Shown one piece after another: positions 15,995-24,041 of a stretch of DNA of 39,476 nucleotides; the first letter of the stretch is position 1, and each line of letters opens with the position of its first letter. The notes below the pieces were generated by a model. The model did not search any database and had not been told where the DNA came from. It saw only the letters and a program-made list of their open reading frames with translations. This DNA is from Acidobacteriaceae bacterium (GTDB taxonomy: Bacteria > Acidobacteriota > Terriglobia > Terriglobales > Acidobacteriaceae). The translations under genes were made by a program, and so were the position numbers. The stretch covers positions 1-39,476 of the forward strand of contig JASHNS010000074.1 of assembly GCA_030041515.1 (NCBI GenBank). Reading direction: 5' to 3'.

Positions 15995-16351
15995 AGCGGA
16001 ATCTCCACCTTCTCCATGAAAGCCAGGGCTACAAGGGGTCCGAGCAACGATCAGAAACCGTCCCACGGGTGGACTTGCCGGGCGTCCAGGCAGGTTCCCT
16101 CAAACTGTCTGAGGGATAAATTGCGCGCCGTGCATACGTCGCGCCAGTTGATCAACCATCCCCGGTCGTTGTCGTTTCTTCGCCGTGGCGGGTCAGGCAG
16201 AGCCTTCCGCGTGGTCAGATGCGGGGCAACCGGGTGCTGGTTGTCGTGACCCAGGCGATGAGCCCAGGTTCGATCCACGTTATTCAAACCGAACAGAACA
16301 GGAAATGCCAGCTATGGCGCGCCTGCCGGCATTTCTCCCTCTGCCGTTCTC
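15995..16351. other. gene-poor 357-bp stretch
   Basis: No convincing protein or tRNA is seen. Visible structure: a 6-bp stem CCCTCA/TGAGGG with a 7-nt loop at 16097-16115, followed on the plus strand by an A/T-rich ATAAATT; a 10-bp palindrome GTTGATCAAC near 16147; and a small CAACC/GGTTG stem near 16228. GGTTCGATCC near 16268 resembles a tRNA T-loop, but no cloverleaf forms around it. A small RNA or a decayed gene is possible. Confidence 0.5.
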
Positions 16352-18115
16352 CTACTGCGGATGCGACGTATTCGTGGCAGGAGTCGCAGGCGTTTTGACC
16401 GGCGCGCTGCTCTCCGTCTGCGCCTGCGGCGGCAGCGCAAACGGCTTCTTCAGCCCCGACTGCGCCGCTGCCAGAGTGTCCGGCTGCCCATCGCGCGCAT
16501 CCAGCGCCGCCTTGTACTCGGCCACCGCCTGCGGACGCTGATCTTCCACATCGTAAATCCGCCCCAGATAAATATGCGACCACGCAATCAGCCGCTGGTC
16601 CTTCGAGTCCGTCAGCGTCTTCTGGAACGCCGCCACCGCCTGATTCACGTGGTTGTTCATCAGGTCCGCGCGCGCCAGGATAAACTCCGCGCGGCCCGGC
16701 TCTCCGGTGTGGTCAGCGATCGCCTTCTCTGCTATCGCGCTCGCGCCCGCCACGTCGCCTTTCACCAGCTTCATCTCGGCCACGTCCAGCCCCTGCAGCG
16801 GATGTATCGGCGCGTGGCCCAGCATCTCCCCCTCCCAGTGTTGGTCGAAGGTCGTATTCCGCGCTTCATGCACCACAGAGTCCACGTCCATGCCGTACAC
16901 CATCGGCCCAATCGCCTCCGACAGGCTCTGCGGCGTCTTCTCGAAGGCCAGCAGCTGGTTGTAGAAGTACTGCGTCACCACGAAGCCCTGCGCCATCGAG
17001 TGCTCCACCGCCTGCTCGCGTACCTCCGCATCCTTCTGCAGCGATTCGCTGCGCGCAATCTCGTACGGTTCCGCTTCGCTGCGCGGCAGCCCCGCCGGCA
17101 CTTTCACAATCGCCACGCCCGTCTTCATGATCCGCGCCTCAATCGCCCGAATCATGCTCTCCACTACCAGCGCCACAATGTCGTTCTTGAAATTGAACGG
17201 CAGCGGGGCATAATAGATCGTCTTCAGAATCGGCTGCATCCGGATCATGTCGTTCTGGCGTGAATACAGCAGCGGCTCGATCTCGTAATGCAGGTACACG
17301 TGCCGTACCAGCCGCATGGCTATCTGCCCGTTCTTCGGCGACGCCACCACAACGTAATTCGTCCCGTAGACCCGCGCGTTCGTCTCTTCCGGCGACAGCA
17401 TCGGCTCAATCACCACCAGAAACCGCCGCGTCGTCGCGATCGACGCCGGCATCTTCAGGTAGTAATTTGTGCTGACGATCATCTGCGTGAGCGGCCCGTG
17501 CAGCTTTTGCTGGAGCGCGTCGTATGCCGGCCGGTTCTCGAGCCAGATCACATGCAGATCGGTGTCCTGTGCGAACTTCCGCACCAGCGGCAGAATCAAC
17601 AGCACGCCGTTGGCATCCGGCGGCAGATCCTCTTCGTCCACGCTCGGAGTCAGTTGCGGTGGCGGACTCAGATACAGTCCCAGCGACACGTACTGCGCCA
17701 GGTTCTGCGCCGGATCGTCCAGCTTGTGCTGGTCGATGTACAGGCACAGCTTGTCGCGATCTTCCCGCGCCGCCTCGGATGCCTGCGTCGCCTGGTTCAC
17801 TTCCGCGCGCACCGTCTGCCGCACCGGATCGGATTCGCTCAGTCCATCGTCGTAGCCACAGGCATTCAGCGCCACGGCCAGATCGAACATCGCCTCGCTG
17901 GTTTGCAGGCTCACCGCCGGTCCCGCCGGATCGAGCAGCGCCGGCCCTTTGCCCGCCTGGGCCGTCTGCGGGAGCTCCGCCGGAGCCGCGGGCACTGTCC
18001 CCGGCGACGGCGAAGGCACAGGAACGCTCTGCTGCGCCGCACATACCGAGGCCAGCAAAGCTGCAGGAAGTCCAAAGGTCAGCAGGAAACGGCGCACAGA
18101 GGGAAACAACGGCAT
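16352..18115 (-). CDS. large secreted protein with C-terminal TPR-like helices, unknown function
   Basis: 587-aa protein with a signal peptide (RRFLLTFGLPAALLASVCAAQQ) and a Pro/Ala-rich linker. The middle (about 70-330) contains LALNAC-like and NYYLKMPASIATTRRFLVVIEPMLSPEETNARVYGTNYVVVASP, with no protease motif that I can identify. The C-terminal third (about 440-560) has helical-pair repeats typical of tetratricopeptide repeats (LVKGDVAGASAIAEKAIADHTGEPGRAEFILARADLMNNHVNQAVAAFQKTL ... HIYLGRIYDVEDQRPQAVAEYKAALDA), ending in a low-complexity Ala/Pro/Thr tail. It is probably periplasmic or surface-associated and protein-binding. It is transcribed alone from a good promoter at 18143-18172. 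Confidence 0.85.
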   Translation of the reverse strand: MPLFPSVRRFLLTFGLPAALLASVCAAQQSVPVPSPSPGTVPAAPAELPQTAQAGKGPALLDPAGPAVSLQTSEAMFDLAVALNACGYDDGLSESDPVRQTVRAEVNQATQASEAAREDRDKLCLYIDQHKLDDPAQNLAQYVSLGLYLSPPPQLTPSVDEEDLPPDANGVLLILPLVRKFAQDTDLHVIWLENRPAYDALQQKLHGPLTQMIVSTNYYLKMPASIATTRRFLVVIEPMLSPEETNARVYGTNYVVVASPKNGQIAMRLVRHVYLHYEIEPLLYSRQNDMIRMQPILKTIYYAPLPFNFKNDIVALVVESMIRAIEARIMKTGVAIVKVPAGLPRSEAEPYEIARSESLQKDAEVREQAVEHSMAQGFVVTQYFYNQLLAFEKTPQSLSEAIGPMVYGMDVDSVVHEARNTTFDQHWEGEMLGHAPIHPLQGLDVAEMKLVKGDVAGASAIAEKAIADHTGEPGRAEFILARADLMNNHVNQAVAAFQKTLTDSKDQRLIAWSHIYLGRIYDVEDQRPQAVAEYKAALDARDGQPDTLAAAQSGLKKPFALPPQAQTESSAPVKTPATPATNTSHPQ

Positions 18116-18142
18116 ATCGATAGGCAGGGTGGGACTGCCTTC

Positions 18143-18172
18143 AGTCTATGCAACCGCCTGAACCAGGGTCAA
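18143..18172 (-). promoter_or_regulatory. sigma-70-type promoter for the TPR-like gene
   Basis: On the minus strand TTGACC (18172-18167) is followed after 18 bp by TAGACT (18148-18143). The predicted transcript starts about 20 nt upstream of ATG 18115. Confidence 0.55.
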
Positions 18173-18175
18173 CGG

Positions 18176-18203
18176 AATAGTCAATAGTCAGCAATCAGCG
18201 GCT
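18176..18203. repeat. short period-7 repeat
   Basis: AATAGTC (18176-18182), AATAGTC (18183-18189), AGCAATC (18190-18196) and AGCGGCT (18197-18203) form four 7-bp units, two identical and two decayed. They lie 12 nt past the stop of the menC/NSAR-like gene. Confidence 0.55.
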
Positions 18204-18214
18204 GGATGCCGGTA

Positions 18215-19336
18215 TCACGCCACAGCGAAGGCCCGGACCTCTTCCTTCCGCACCGTCAGCCTCTCCACCAGATCTGTCTTCACTTCAAATCCCCGTCCCG
18301 GCGTCTCCGGCACTGCAATCTGTCCAAGCTCCGACACCGTCACTTCCGGTTCGATGATGTCTTCCTTCCAGTAGCGCTTCGATGCCGACACATCCCCAGG
18401 CAGCGTGAAGTTCTCGAGCGACGACAGCGCGATGTTGTGTGCCCGCCCGATCCCCGTCTCCAGCATCCCGCCGCACCACACCGGAATCCCGCGTTCCTGC
18501 GCCGCATTGTGCACCGCGATGGCCTCGCTGAATCCGCCCACGCGCCCCACCTTAATATTGATGATCCGGCACGACTCCATCTCGATGGCCGCCAGCGCGT
18601 CCCGCCGGTTCCGGATCGACTCATCCAGGCAAATCGCCGTGTTCAGCCGCTTCTGCAGCATCGAGTGGAAGTAGAAATCGTCCGCCCACAGCGGCTGCTC
18701 GATCATCATCAGATCGAACTCGTCGAAGCTGACAATGTGGTCTGAATCCTTCAGCCGGTACGCGGAGTTGGCGTCCACGCTCAGCTCGATGTCCGGCCAG
18801 CGGCTCCGCACCAGCTCCAGCATCTTCACATCCCAGCCCGGCTTGCACTTCAGCTTGATGCGCTGATAGCCGGCCGCCAGCTCCCTCTCCACGGCGGCCA
18901 TCTGCTGCTCCATCGTCGCCTGAATCCCGATCGATACGCCGCAGTCGATCTTTTCGCGCGTGCCCCCCAGCAAACTCGCCAGCGGAACCTTCCGCATCTG
19001 CGCTTCCAGGTCCCACACCGCGTTCTCCAGCGCCGCCTTCGCCATGCGGTTCCCGCGCACCTGGCGAAAGATCCCCGGACATTTCCCGCCGTGCTCCGGA
19101 TCGGCCGCCGCCAGCATGGGCCCCAGCTCGTTCTGCATCGCCATCCACGCCGTGTCGATCGATTCCTCCGAATAATAAGGATGCTCGCCCGCCACGCATT
19201 CGCCCCAGCCGCTCAGACCCTCGGCCCGCAACTCCACCAGCAGAATTCGCCGCTCCGTGGTGGTTCCGAAGCTCGTTTGAAAGGGGTGGACAAGGGGAAG
19301 GCGCAGCTCACGCAGAAAAATGGCATCGATTCTCAT
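18215..19336 (-). CDS. menC: enolase-superfamily enzyme: o-succinylbenzoate synthase or N-succinylamino acid racemase
   Basis: 373-aa enzyme of the MenC/NSAR branch (muconate-lactonising subgroup). The catalytic set is complete: K161-L-K163, metal ligands D188, E213 and D238, and K262 in NIKVGRVGG. These lie within one residue of the numbering I recall for the Amycolatopsis racemase (K163, D189, E214, D239, K263). The N-terminal capping domain is normal (LPLVHPFQTSFGTTTERR). It dehydrates SHCHC to o-succinylbenzoate in menaquinone synthesis, or racemises N-succinylamino acids, or does both; sequence alone rarely decides. The ATG overlaps the stop of the GNAT gene upstream. No other men gene is in the window, and the GNAT neighbour favours the racemase role, so the symbol is provisional. 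Confidence 0.88.
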   Translation of the reverse strand: MRIDAIFLRELRLPLVHPFQTSFGTTTERRILLVELRAEGLSGWGECVAGEHPYYSEESIDTAWMAMQNELGPMLAAADPEHGGKCPGIFRQVRGNRMAKAALENAVWDLEAQMRKVPLASLLGGTREKIDCGVSIGIQATMEQQMAAVERELAAGYQRIKLKCKPGWDVKMLELVRSRWPDIELSVDANSAYRLKDSDHIVSFDEFDLMMIEQPLWADDFYFHSMLQKRLNTAICLDESIRNRRDALAAIEMESCRIINIKVGRVGGFSEAIAVHNAAQERGIPVWCGGMLETGIGRAHNIALSSLENFTLPGDVSASKRYWKEDIIEPEVTVSELGQIAVPETPGRGFEVKTDLVERLTVRKEEVRAFAVA

Positions 19337-20190
19337 AACACTCCCAGGGTTGGATCGTGCAGCCTTGCGAGTTCGTAAGTGCCGTTACCGTCTCCATCGG
19401 TCTCAAATCCCACTACCGCGAGCCCGCGCGCAAACGCCGCCAGAAACCGCTCGCGATTTTCCGCCTGGACCACCTGAGCACGGGAGACACTTTCAGCCTT
19501 CCATGTGGCGATCGCCTTTGGGACCATGATTGTCTCCAGAGTTGTCGGCGGTGTGTAGGATGACCCGCTCAGGATGGCCTTCACCCGTTCCGACTCCATC
19601 CACCACTCCGCATGGAGTCGATCCGTGGGAAGCCCAGCCTGCAGTCGAGATGAGGATACACCATAAAAATTGGGGCTGTAGGTGCGCACGATCACCCCCA
19701 GCTTGTGGATATTCAGATGTGCGTTTTTGATTTCCAGTGGGTCGAACGTCCACTCCATCAGCCGGATTCCCCGGCTCAACGCCTCCGCCCGCTGGTACAG
19801 CTTCAGCCGCCGCCCCAGCCCGGCGTTCCTGTAACGCGGCGTCACCGCCAGCATATGTGAGTGCAAATACGGCACTTGCTCCGGCTGCCCCACCCTTATC
19901 CGCGGCTCCATCGCGGATAGGGTGGGTTTAGGCTTCATCCCCGGAATCGCCATCGCAAACCCGACCATCTCCCCTGCCGGATCGAACGCCCCAATCGCCT
20001 GCCCGCCCACCTTCTGCGCTACCTTAAACATCCGCCGCGGGATCACGTCCCCGTCGTCGTACCCCCACGTCTCAATCTGCAGCCGGACGCAGGCTTCCAG
20101 CTCGTCATACCCCTCGCACGACCGCAGCACGATCTCCGTTCCATCGGGCGTCCGCATCGTCTCGGCCGGAAAACTCGACGCAGCGCTCAT
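19333..20190 (-). CDS. GNAT-family acyltransferase, COG3375-like
   Basis: 285-aa protein, larger than a simple GNAT. The acyl-CoA-binding region is RVGQPEQVPYLHSHMLAVTPRYRNAGLGRRLKLYQRAEALSRGI (about 100-145), with the R/Q-x-x-G-x-G/A pattern RNAGLGR. Other blocks are LQIETWGYDDGDVIPRRMF near the start and EWTFDPLEIKNAHLNIHKLGVIVRTYSPNFYG after the CoA site, which resemble the predicted-acetyltransferase group COG3375. The start is ATG 20190, which overlaps the mazG stop as ATGA; the longer frame intrudes into mazG. It is coupled to the downstream enolase-superfamily gene by another ATGA. In Geobacillus a GNAT beside an N-succinylamino acid racemase is a succinyl-CoA:D-amino acid transferase, and that is my preferred role here (inference). 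Confidence 0.85.
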   Translation of the reverse strand: MSAASSFPAETMRTPDGTEIVLRSCEGYDELEACVRLQIETWGYDDGDVIPRRMFKVAQKVGGQAIGAFDPAGEMVGFAMAIPGMKPKPTLSAMEPRIRVGQPEQVPYLHSHMLAVTPRYRNAGLGRRLKLYQRAEALSRGIRLMEWTFDPLEIKNAHLNIHKLGVIVRTYSPNFYGVSSSRLQAGLPTDRLHAEWWMESERVKAILSGSSYTPPTTLETIMVPKAIATWKAESVSRAQVVQAENRERFLAAFARGLAVVGFETDGDGNGTYELARLHDPTLGVL

Positions 20191-21122
20191 CGCCCGCCCT
20201 CCGGCCCGGAAGTCGCCCTGGCCTTTGTCTGCGACTTCGGCGCCTTCGCCCGAGCCCACAGCGCCTCCAGTTCGTCCGGGGAAAGCTCCTCCAGGGGACG
20301 TTCGCTCTCGGCCTCCATCGCCCGGAATCTCCTTCGGAATTTCTCGCTCGCATCGCGCAGGGTTAACTCCGCGTCGACCTTCAGGTGACGCGCGACATTT
20401 GCCGCCGTAAACAGCAGATCCCCCAACTCTTCTGTAGCTTTCTCCGTCTTCCCCATCCGGATTTCCGCGTCCAGCTCCGCTGTCTCTTCCCTCAGCTTTT
20501 CCACAACCCCGCCGATCTCCGGCCAGTCGAATCCTGCCTTCGCCGCTTTCGCCCCAATCTTCCCTGCTTCCATTAGCGCCGGCATTGCCCGCGAAACCCC
20601 GTCCAGCCGCCCAGCCCTTCCGGTTGTCTCCGCACCGTTCAGGTCGCCCCCGGGGCGGGCAGCCCTTTCCAGCTTCTTGATCTCCTCCCAGTTCCGCAGC
20701 ACCTGCCCCGATCCAATCCCCTCCGTCTCCAGACCCTCCGCCCGATTCCCCGCCTCCGCCGCTGCCGCCTCGCCGAAGACGTGCGGATGCCGCCGCACCA
20801 GCTTCCGGTTCAGTCCGGCAATCACGTCGCTGATCCTGAAGTGCCCAGCCTCCTCGGCCATCACGGCATAGAACAGCACCTGCAGCAGCAGATCCCCCAG
20901 CTCATCGGCCAGATCCGTCCAGTGCTCCCGCTCGATGGCGTCCAGCACCTCGTACGTTTCTTCCAGCGTGTATTTGCGAATGGTCGCGAAGGTCTGCTCG
21001 CGATCCCACGGACACCCGCCCGGCGCCCGCAGCCGCGCCATAATCCGCACCGCCTCGGCAAACAACTCCCCAACGCGCCAAGGTGCGGCGTCCTGCGGTT
21101 CCCCATCCTGTTCAGGAGGCAT
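20187..21122 (-). CDS. mazG: nucleoside triphosphate pyrophosphohydrolase MazG
   Basis: 311-aa all-alpha NTP pyrophosphohydrolase that hydrolyses (d)NTPs to monophosphate and PPi. The N-terminal module has APGGCPWDREQTFATIRKYTLEETYEVLDAIE and DLADELGDLLLQVLF (EExxE ... ExxD metal motif, about 54-82). The C-terminal module repeats it (LREETAELDAEI ... ATEELGDLLFTAANVARHL). The two-module architecture is the standard MazG layout; the C-terminus has an extra Lys/Ala-rich tail. It heads a three-gene unit with the GNAT and the enolase-superfamily gene, joined by ATGA overlaps, and diverges from a secreted-protein gene 66 bp away. Confidence 0.95.
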   Translation of the reverse strand: MPPEQDGEPQDAAPWRVGELFAEAVRIMARLRAPGGCPWDREQTFATIRKYTLEETYEVLDAIEREHWTDLADELGDLLLQVLFYAVMAEEAGHFRISDVIAGLNRKLVRRHPHVFGEAAAAEAGNRAEGLETEGIGSGQVLRNWEEIKKLERAARPGGDLNGAETTGRAGRLDGVSRAMPALMEAGKIGAKAAKAGFDWPEIGGVVEKLREETAELDAEIRMGKTEKATEELGDLLFTAANVARHLKVDAELTLRDASEKFRRRFRAMEAESERPLEELSPDELEALWARAKAPKSQTKARATSGPEGGR

Positions 21123-21188
21123 AATCCCACTCTACAACCTCGCAAGGGACTGCTGGAAAGCTGCTATGCTCTCTGCCGGAGTGCACAG

Positions 21189-21758
21189 ATGCGTTCGACC
21201 CTGCTCCTGCTTTTTCTGCTGACTCCCCTGTCTGCTCACGCCCAGGAAAATGTCTGGCAGCACGTCAGTCCCAGCTACAACCAGCCAGTGCTGGAAACCC
21301 AGACGACTCTCCCCATCGCCCGTCAGCTTGCCATCGCGCGGCTCATCCAGCATTGCTGCGCATCGGATCTCAATACACAGCCGGGGAGCACCGCAGCGGA
21401 TGTGGCGCAATGCCTCACCTTCCAGGCAATCCCGCTGGCTCCAAAACAAAACGTCCTGCTCGTCTGGGGATGCTACCGGGCCGGCACCGGCGGAGGGGGC
21501 CCGAACTGGCTGGTCCGTTTTCGCGGCGCCGTACCGGTTCTGCTGGCGTCCTCAAACAACGGCTTCAGTGGCTGGCTCTACTCCATCCAGCCAACGATGA
21601 CCCACGGTTATCACGATCTTGTGCTTGGGTGGCACATGGGTGCCTTCGAAACGGACCTTACCTACTTTCAATTCAACGGCAGCACCTACGTTCCTGTCAG
21701 CAAGGCGCAGGATCTCTGCAATAGCGACCAATGCAGGATTCACCCCGAGCCGAAGTAA
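21189..21758 (+). CDS. secreted protein of unknown function (189 aa)
   Basis: A signal peptide (MRSTLLLLFLLTPLSAHAQ) is followed by a mature protein of about 170 aa with five or six Cys (IQHCCASDLN, AQCLTF, VWGCYRAG, DLCNSDQCRI), so disulphides are likely. The segment VLLVWGCYRAGTGGGGPNWLVRFRG and the Trp/Gly-rich middle suggest a small beta-rich domain. The start is ATG 21189 with GGAG 8 nt upstream. I do not recognise a family. It diverges from mazG and precedes a repeat-rich gap and the prepilin peptidase gene. There is no evidence for a link to the latter. Confidence 0.75.
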   Translation: MRSTLLLLFLLTPLSAHAQENVWQHVSPSYNQPVLETQTTLPIARQLAIARLIQHCCASDLNTQPGSTAADVAQCLTFQAIPLAPKQNVLLVWGCYRAGTGGGGPNWLVRFRGAVPVLLASSNNGFSGWLYSIQPTMTHGYHDLVLGWHMGAFETDLTYFQFNGSTYVPVSKAQDLCNSDQCRIHPEPK

Positions 21759-21872
21759 GGTCGCCGATCGCAGCAGGTTGAACTCTTCCGCCACCCCAGC
21801 CGTGGCGCCAGCCGCCCCCTGCCCGCTGTGCGCTCCCTGTGCTCTGTGCAACGGCTCCCTGCCTCGATGCCC

Positions 21873-21957
21873 CGCTAACTCGCCAACTCGCTCCCTCGTC
21901 GCTGGAGGCTGGCCGCTGGCTCCTGGCCTGATCCCTGATTCCCGATCCCTGATTTAC
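21873..21957. repeat. degenerate tandem repeats, period 8 then period 7
   Basis: Four 8-bp units (CGCTAACT, CGCCAACT, CGCTCCCT, CGTCGCTG, 21873-21904) lead into eight 7-bp units. Four begin CTGG (21902-21929) and four begin GAT (21930-21957: GATCCCT, GATTCCC, GATCCCT, GATTTAC). Weaker period-7 structure extends upstream to about 21820. The periods are not multiples of three, so this is non-coding DNA and the upstream extension of the prepilin peptidase frame is spurious. Confidence 0.7.
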
Positions 21958-21966
21958 CCTGTTGCC

Positions 21967-22761
21967 TTGACGCTGACCCTCGCCATCTTCGTCGTCCTCT
22001 TCGGGCTCGCCTTCGGCAGCTTCCTCAACGTCTGCATTGCGCGCCTGCCGCGGCACCGCTCCATCGTCCGCCCCGGCTCCGCCTGCCCCAACTGCGGCAC
22101 GGCCATCCGCGTGCGCGACAACATCCCGCTCCTCAGCTGGATCGTTCTCGGCGGCCGCTGCCGCAACTGCCGTTGGAGCATCCCCTGGCGTTATCCCGCT
22201 GTCGAGATCGCCATGGCCTCGCTCTTCCTGCTCGCGTATCTGCGCTTCGGGCTCACGCTCGCCGCCGCCGGCGCAGCTGTCTTCAGCTTCCTGCTTCTCG
22301 GCCTCGCCGTCATGGACGCGGAAACCATGCGCCTGCCCGACTCCTTCACGGTCCCTGGCATCCTGCTCGGCATCCTCTGGCGAGGCACGCTGCACACCGC
22401 GGCCCTCCTCATCCATCTCCAGAACGCCGCTTTCGCCCTGCTCTGGGCCATCTGCGCCGCGCTCATCATCGTGCTCATCCGCTGGCTCTACTACGCCGTG
22501 CGCCGCCGCGAAGGCATGGGCCTCGGCGACGCCAAGCTGCTCGCTATGATCGCCGCGTGGCTCGGCCCCATGCTCACCGGACTCACCTTCGTCCTCGGCA
22601 CCTTCGCCGCCGCCGTGTTTGGAATCGCCCTCGCGGCGCGCTCGCGCAGAACCGCCGATCCGACCAAACTCGCTTTTGGATCCTTCCTCTGCGCCGCCGC
22701 CCTCTACGCCCTCTTCGCCGGTCGGCCGATTGTCACGTGGTACGCAGGCTTTTTCCGTTAG
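21967..22761 (+). CDS. prepilin peptidase / N-methyltransferase (A24 family)
   Basis: Integral membrane aspartyl protease of about 264 aa that processes type IV pilins and related pseudopilins. The N-terminal domain has LFGLAFGSFLNVCIARLPRHRSIVRPGSACPNCG ... GGRCRNCRW, i.e. the paired CxxC zinc motif of the methyltransferase domain. The catalytic Asp residues are in AVMDAETMRLPD and in GMGLGDAKLLAMIAAWLG (the GxGD motif). About seven to eight membrane spans follow. The only in-frame starts near the conserved N-terminus are non-ATG. TTG 21967, just after the period-7 repeats, gives MTLTLAIFVVLFGLAFGSF and is preferred. No pilin genes are in the window. It converges with fahA across 35 bp of tandem repeat. 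Confidence 0.88.
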   Translation: MTLTLAIFVVLFGLAFGSFLNVCIARLPRHRSIVRPGSACPNCGTAIRVRDNIPLLSWIVLGGRCRNCRWSIPWRYPAVEIAMASLFLLAYLRFGLTLAAAGAAVFSFLLLGLAVMDAETMRLPDSFTVPGILLGILWRGTLHTAALLIHLQNAAFALLWAICAALIIVLIRWLYYAVRRREGMGLGDAKLLAMIAAWLGPMLTGLTFVLGTFAAAVFGIALAARSRRTADPTKLAFGSFLCAAALYALFAGRPIVTWYAGFFR

Positions 22762-22776
22762 GACTGCTCCACTGAG

Positions 22777-22799
22777 TACGGTCTACGGTCTACGGTCTA
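22777..22799. repeat. TACGGTC x3 tandem repeat covering the fahA stop codon
   Basis: Three perfect 7-bp units (22777-22797) plus TA; on the minus strand TAGACCG x3 begins with the TAG stop of fahA (22799-22797). It fills most of the 35-bp gap between two convergent genes. Confidence 0.85.
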
Positions 22800-24041
22800 C
22801 GAAATGACGATGCCCCGGCACTCCCCGAACCCAATCCGCGCGTGCCCCTCGCTTTCGCACCAGCCGCGCAGGATCACCTCGTCGCCGTCCTCAAGAAACT
22901 TCCGCTGCTCGCCATCCGGCAGCGCCAGCGGCTCCGCGCCGCGCTTCGTCCGCTCCAGCAGCGAGCCGACCGACTCCGGAGTCGGCCCCGACACCGTTCC
23001 CGTCGCCAGCAAATCCCCGGGCCGCAGATTGCACCCGTTGCTGGTGTGGTGTGCCAGCATTTGCGCCGGCGTCCAGTAGAGATCGCGCAGGTTCCCGAGG
23101 CTCACGCGCGCCGGCTTGTCGCCCGCCGCGCGCATCCGAGCCGTCAGCAGCGAAACTTCGAGTTGGATGTCGAAGGCGCCGCGCAGCCGGTCCCGCTCGT
23201 CGGTGAGATACGGCAGCGGCTCCGGATCGCCCTGGGGCCGCGGCGCTGCCGGAACCCGAAACGGCTCCAGCGCATCCAGCGTGACCACCCACGGCGAGAT
23301 CGTCGTGGCGAAGCTCTTGCCCAGAAACGGCCCCAGCGGCTGATACTCCCACGACTGGATGTCCCGCGCCGACCAGTCATTCAACAAACAGAGCCCGAAG
23401 ATCCGCGCCTCAGCCTGATGCAACGGCACCGGCTCGCCCAGCGCGTTCCCCTCGCCTACGAAGAAGCCGACCTCCAACTCGTAATCGAGCATGCGGCTCG
23501 GGCCAAACACCGGCGCGGCCGCATCGGGAGCCTTCGTCTGCCCGCTCGGCCGCTTCACCTCAGTCCCGCTGACGACGATGGACGAGGCGCGCCCGTGATA
23601 CCCAATCGGCACCCACTTGTAGTTGGGCAGCAGCGGATTGTCCGGCCGAAAGAGCTTGCCGACATTCGTCGCATGATGGATCGAAGCGTAGAAGTCCGTA
23701 TAGTCGCCAATTTCGAATGGCGGCAACATGCGCACGCTGCTCTGCGGAACCAGGCAGGGCTGGACGCGCGAGCGGTGTCCCGCCTCGCTCAGCCACTCCG
23801 CGGCGCTGTGCCGCACCTTGCGTGCTTTGCCCGATACCGCCAAAGCGCGCAGATCCAGGTTGATCTCGCCGCTCAGCAGCCCAGCCCGCGCGCAGGCGTG
23901 AAGGTCCAGGATCTGATCACCAACGGCGAGACCGGTCCGCCGCTCTCCGTCGCGCTCGATCACGCCGAACGGCAGATTCTCCACCGGAAAATCCCCCTCG
24001 AGTTCGTTCGCCGACTCGACCCAGCTGCGCTTCACAGCCAT
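22797..24041 (-). CDS. fahA: fumarylacetoacetase
   Basis: 414-aa hydrolase for the last step of tyrosine/homogentisate breakdown: fumarylacetoacetate plus water gives fumarate and acetoacetate. The N-terminal SH3-like domain (about 1-110) is followed by the catalytic domain with EIGDYTDFYASIHHATNVGKLFRP (metal Asp D116 and general-base His H123 by analogy with mouse FAH D126/H133). ELEVGFFVGEGN supplies the Glu metal ligands and LLNDWSARDIQSWEYQPLGPFLGKSF the third acidic ligand. The length is normal. It overlaps the upstream 287-aa gene by 10 bp, so it is translationally coupled. Its stop codon lies inside a 7-bp tandem repeat. Confidence 0.96.
   Translation of the reverse strand: MAVKRSWVESANELEGDFPVENLPFGVIERDGERRTGLAVGDQILDLHACARAGLLSGEINLDLRALAVSGKARKVRHSAAEWLSEAGHRSRVQPCLVPQSSVRMLPPFEIGDYTDFYASIHHATNVGKLFRPDNPLLPNYKWVPIGYHGRASSIVVSGTEVKRPSGQTKAPDAAAPVFGPSRMLDYELEVGFFVGEGNALGEPVPLHQAEARIFGLCLLNDWSARDIQSWEYQPLGPFLGKSFATTISPWVVTLDALEPFRVPAAPRPQGDPEPLPYLTDERDRLRGAFDIQLEVSLLTARMRAAGDKPARVSLGNLRDLYWTPAQMLAHHTSNGCNLRPGDLLATGTVSGPTPESVGSLLERTKRGAEPLALPDGEQRKFLEDGDEVILRGWCESEGHARIGFGECRGIVIS

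Noticed and set aside
16051-16287. 78-aa minus-strand frame in the gene-poor gap
   Set aside because: Only a TTG start, no ribosome site, composition unlike the neighbours; could be a relic but cannot be supported.
16262-16290. GGTTCGATCC resembling a tRNA T-loop
   Set aside because: Flanking bases do not form a T-stem, and no anticodon or acceptor arms are found.
21619-21966. In-frame extension upstream of the prepilin peptidase
   Set aside because: Overlaps the previous gene and crosses period-7/8 repeats whose phase is not coding.
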